61,177 bases of DNA from Planktothrix sp. FACHB-1365 (GTDB lineage: Bacteria; Cyanobacteriota; Cyanobacteriia; Cyanobacteriales; Microcoleaceae), in NCBI RefSeq assembly GCF_014697575.1, contig NZ_JACJSC010000032.1, forward strand, positions 1-61,177, read 5' to 3'. Below, piece by piece: positions 61,130 to 61,177 of the stretch. Position numbers and translations under genes: made by a program. The notes below the pieces were generated by a model. The model saw only the letters and a list, made by a program, of their open reading frames with translations, was not told the origin of the DNA and did not search any database. Each line of letters opens with the position of its first letter. The first letter of the stretch is position 1.

Positions 61130-61177
61130 CTAGTCTAATTGTCTGTTATCATCAGAGTATCCATCTTCTTTTGAGTT
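61130..61177 (-). CDS. group II intron maturase/reverse transcriptase, last codons
   Basis: The frame entering from the right edge reads NSKEDGYSDDNRQLD and stops at TAG (61132-61130), immediately before domain V. Its position and phase fit the end of an intron-encoded protein lying in domain IV. Only 15 residues are visible, so this rests on context. Confidence 0.6.
   Translation of the reverse strand, partial: NSKEDGYSDDNRQLD

Overview
This window comes from a filamentous, probably non-heterocystous cyanobacterium of the Planktothrix/Oscillatoria kind. The evidence is many GCGATCGC (HIP1) sites, a petN gene for the cytochrome b6f complex, a full-length HetR, a cyAbrB-type regulator, a plastoquinone-type UbiA, a Vte6-like DUF92 protein, PEP-CTERM proteins and a cyanobacterial CRISPR repeat ending in ATTGAAAC. 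The genus is an inference, and no cas gene, rRNA or tRNA was seen.

Layout. Bases 1-520 hold the start of an IS630-type transposase running off the left edge, then short repeats. Bases 526-5254 are core genes: a secreted-looking hypothetical, a membrane protein, an MBL-fold hydrolase, ribF and a MoxR ATPase. Bases 5255-10760 are an accessory island of toxin-antitoxin (TA) genes, TA wrecks, a PIN-LOTUS fusion gene, an HNH endonuclease, xisHI and many small repeats. The cydAB oxidase operon (11068-13516) splits this from a second island of the same character (13517-16700), which carries near-copies of the same TA and xisI sequences. Bases 16704-24516 return to core genes: cyabrB2, an Rrf2 regulator, cbiB, pyrR, fni and sppA. 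Bases 22981-29620 form one run of five closely spaced genes: B12-type radical SAM, DUF427, a MurL-like PP-loop protein and a two-gene glycine betaine/proline-type ABC transporter whose second gene fuses binding protein and permease. That last gene is bracketed, right up to its start and stop codons, by heptamer arrays in opposite orientation.

Bases 29652-34933 hold the DUF92 protein, a VOC protein, a lipase-like hydrolase, a Pro/Ala/Lys-rich protein, hetR with a long leader, and an O-antigen-ligase-like gene. Bases 34933-39290 are a duplicated locus of two PEP-CTERM proteins alternating with three paralogues of a small protein family. Bases 39461-50742 carry a peptidyl-prolyl isomerase, a cupin, ubiA, ppx, a cellulose-synthase-like glycosyltransferase with PilZ domain, a very large membrane protein, a Uma2 protein and petN. 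Bases 50809-55358 carry a membrane protein, an SDR, a PP2C phosphatase and an SPFH lipoprotein. Bases 55835-57602 are a CRISPR array of 24 intact repeats plus one degraded terminal repeat. The right end has a GH10-like protein, a prohibitin-like protein, a DUF433/DUF5615 TA pair, and the last bases of a group II intron (end of the maturase ORF, domain V, domain VI) on the minus strand.

How it fits together. Conserved cyanobacterial genes are interrupted by islands in which small TA cassettes, excision-factor genes and palindromic repeats have been copied and broken repeatedly. The strongest candidates for something undescribed are the PIN-LOTUS gene in its island, the radical SAM/DUF427/MurL-like/betaine-transporter operon with its flanking heptamer arrays, and the duplicated PEP-CTERM plus small-secreted-protein locus.
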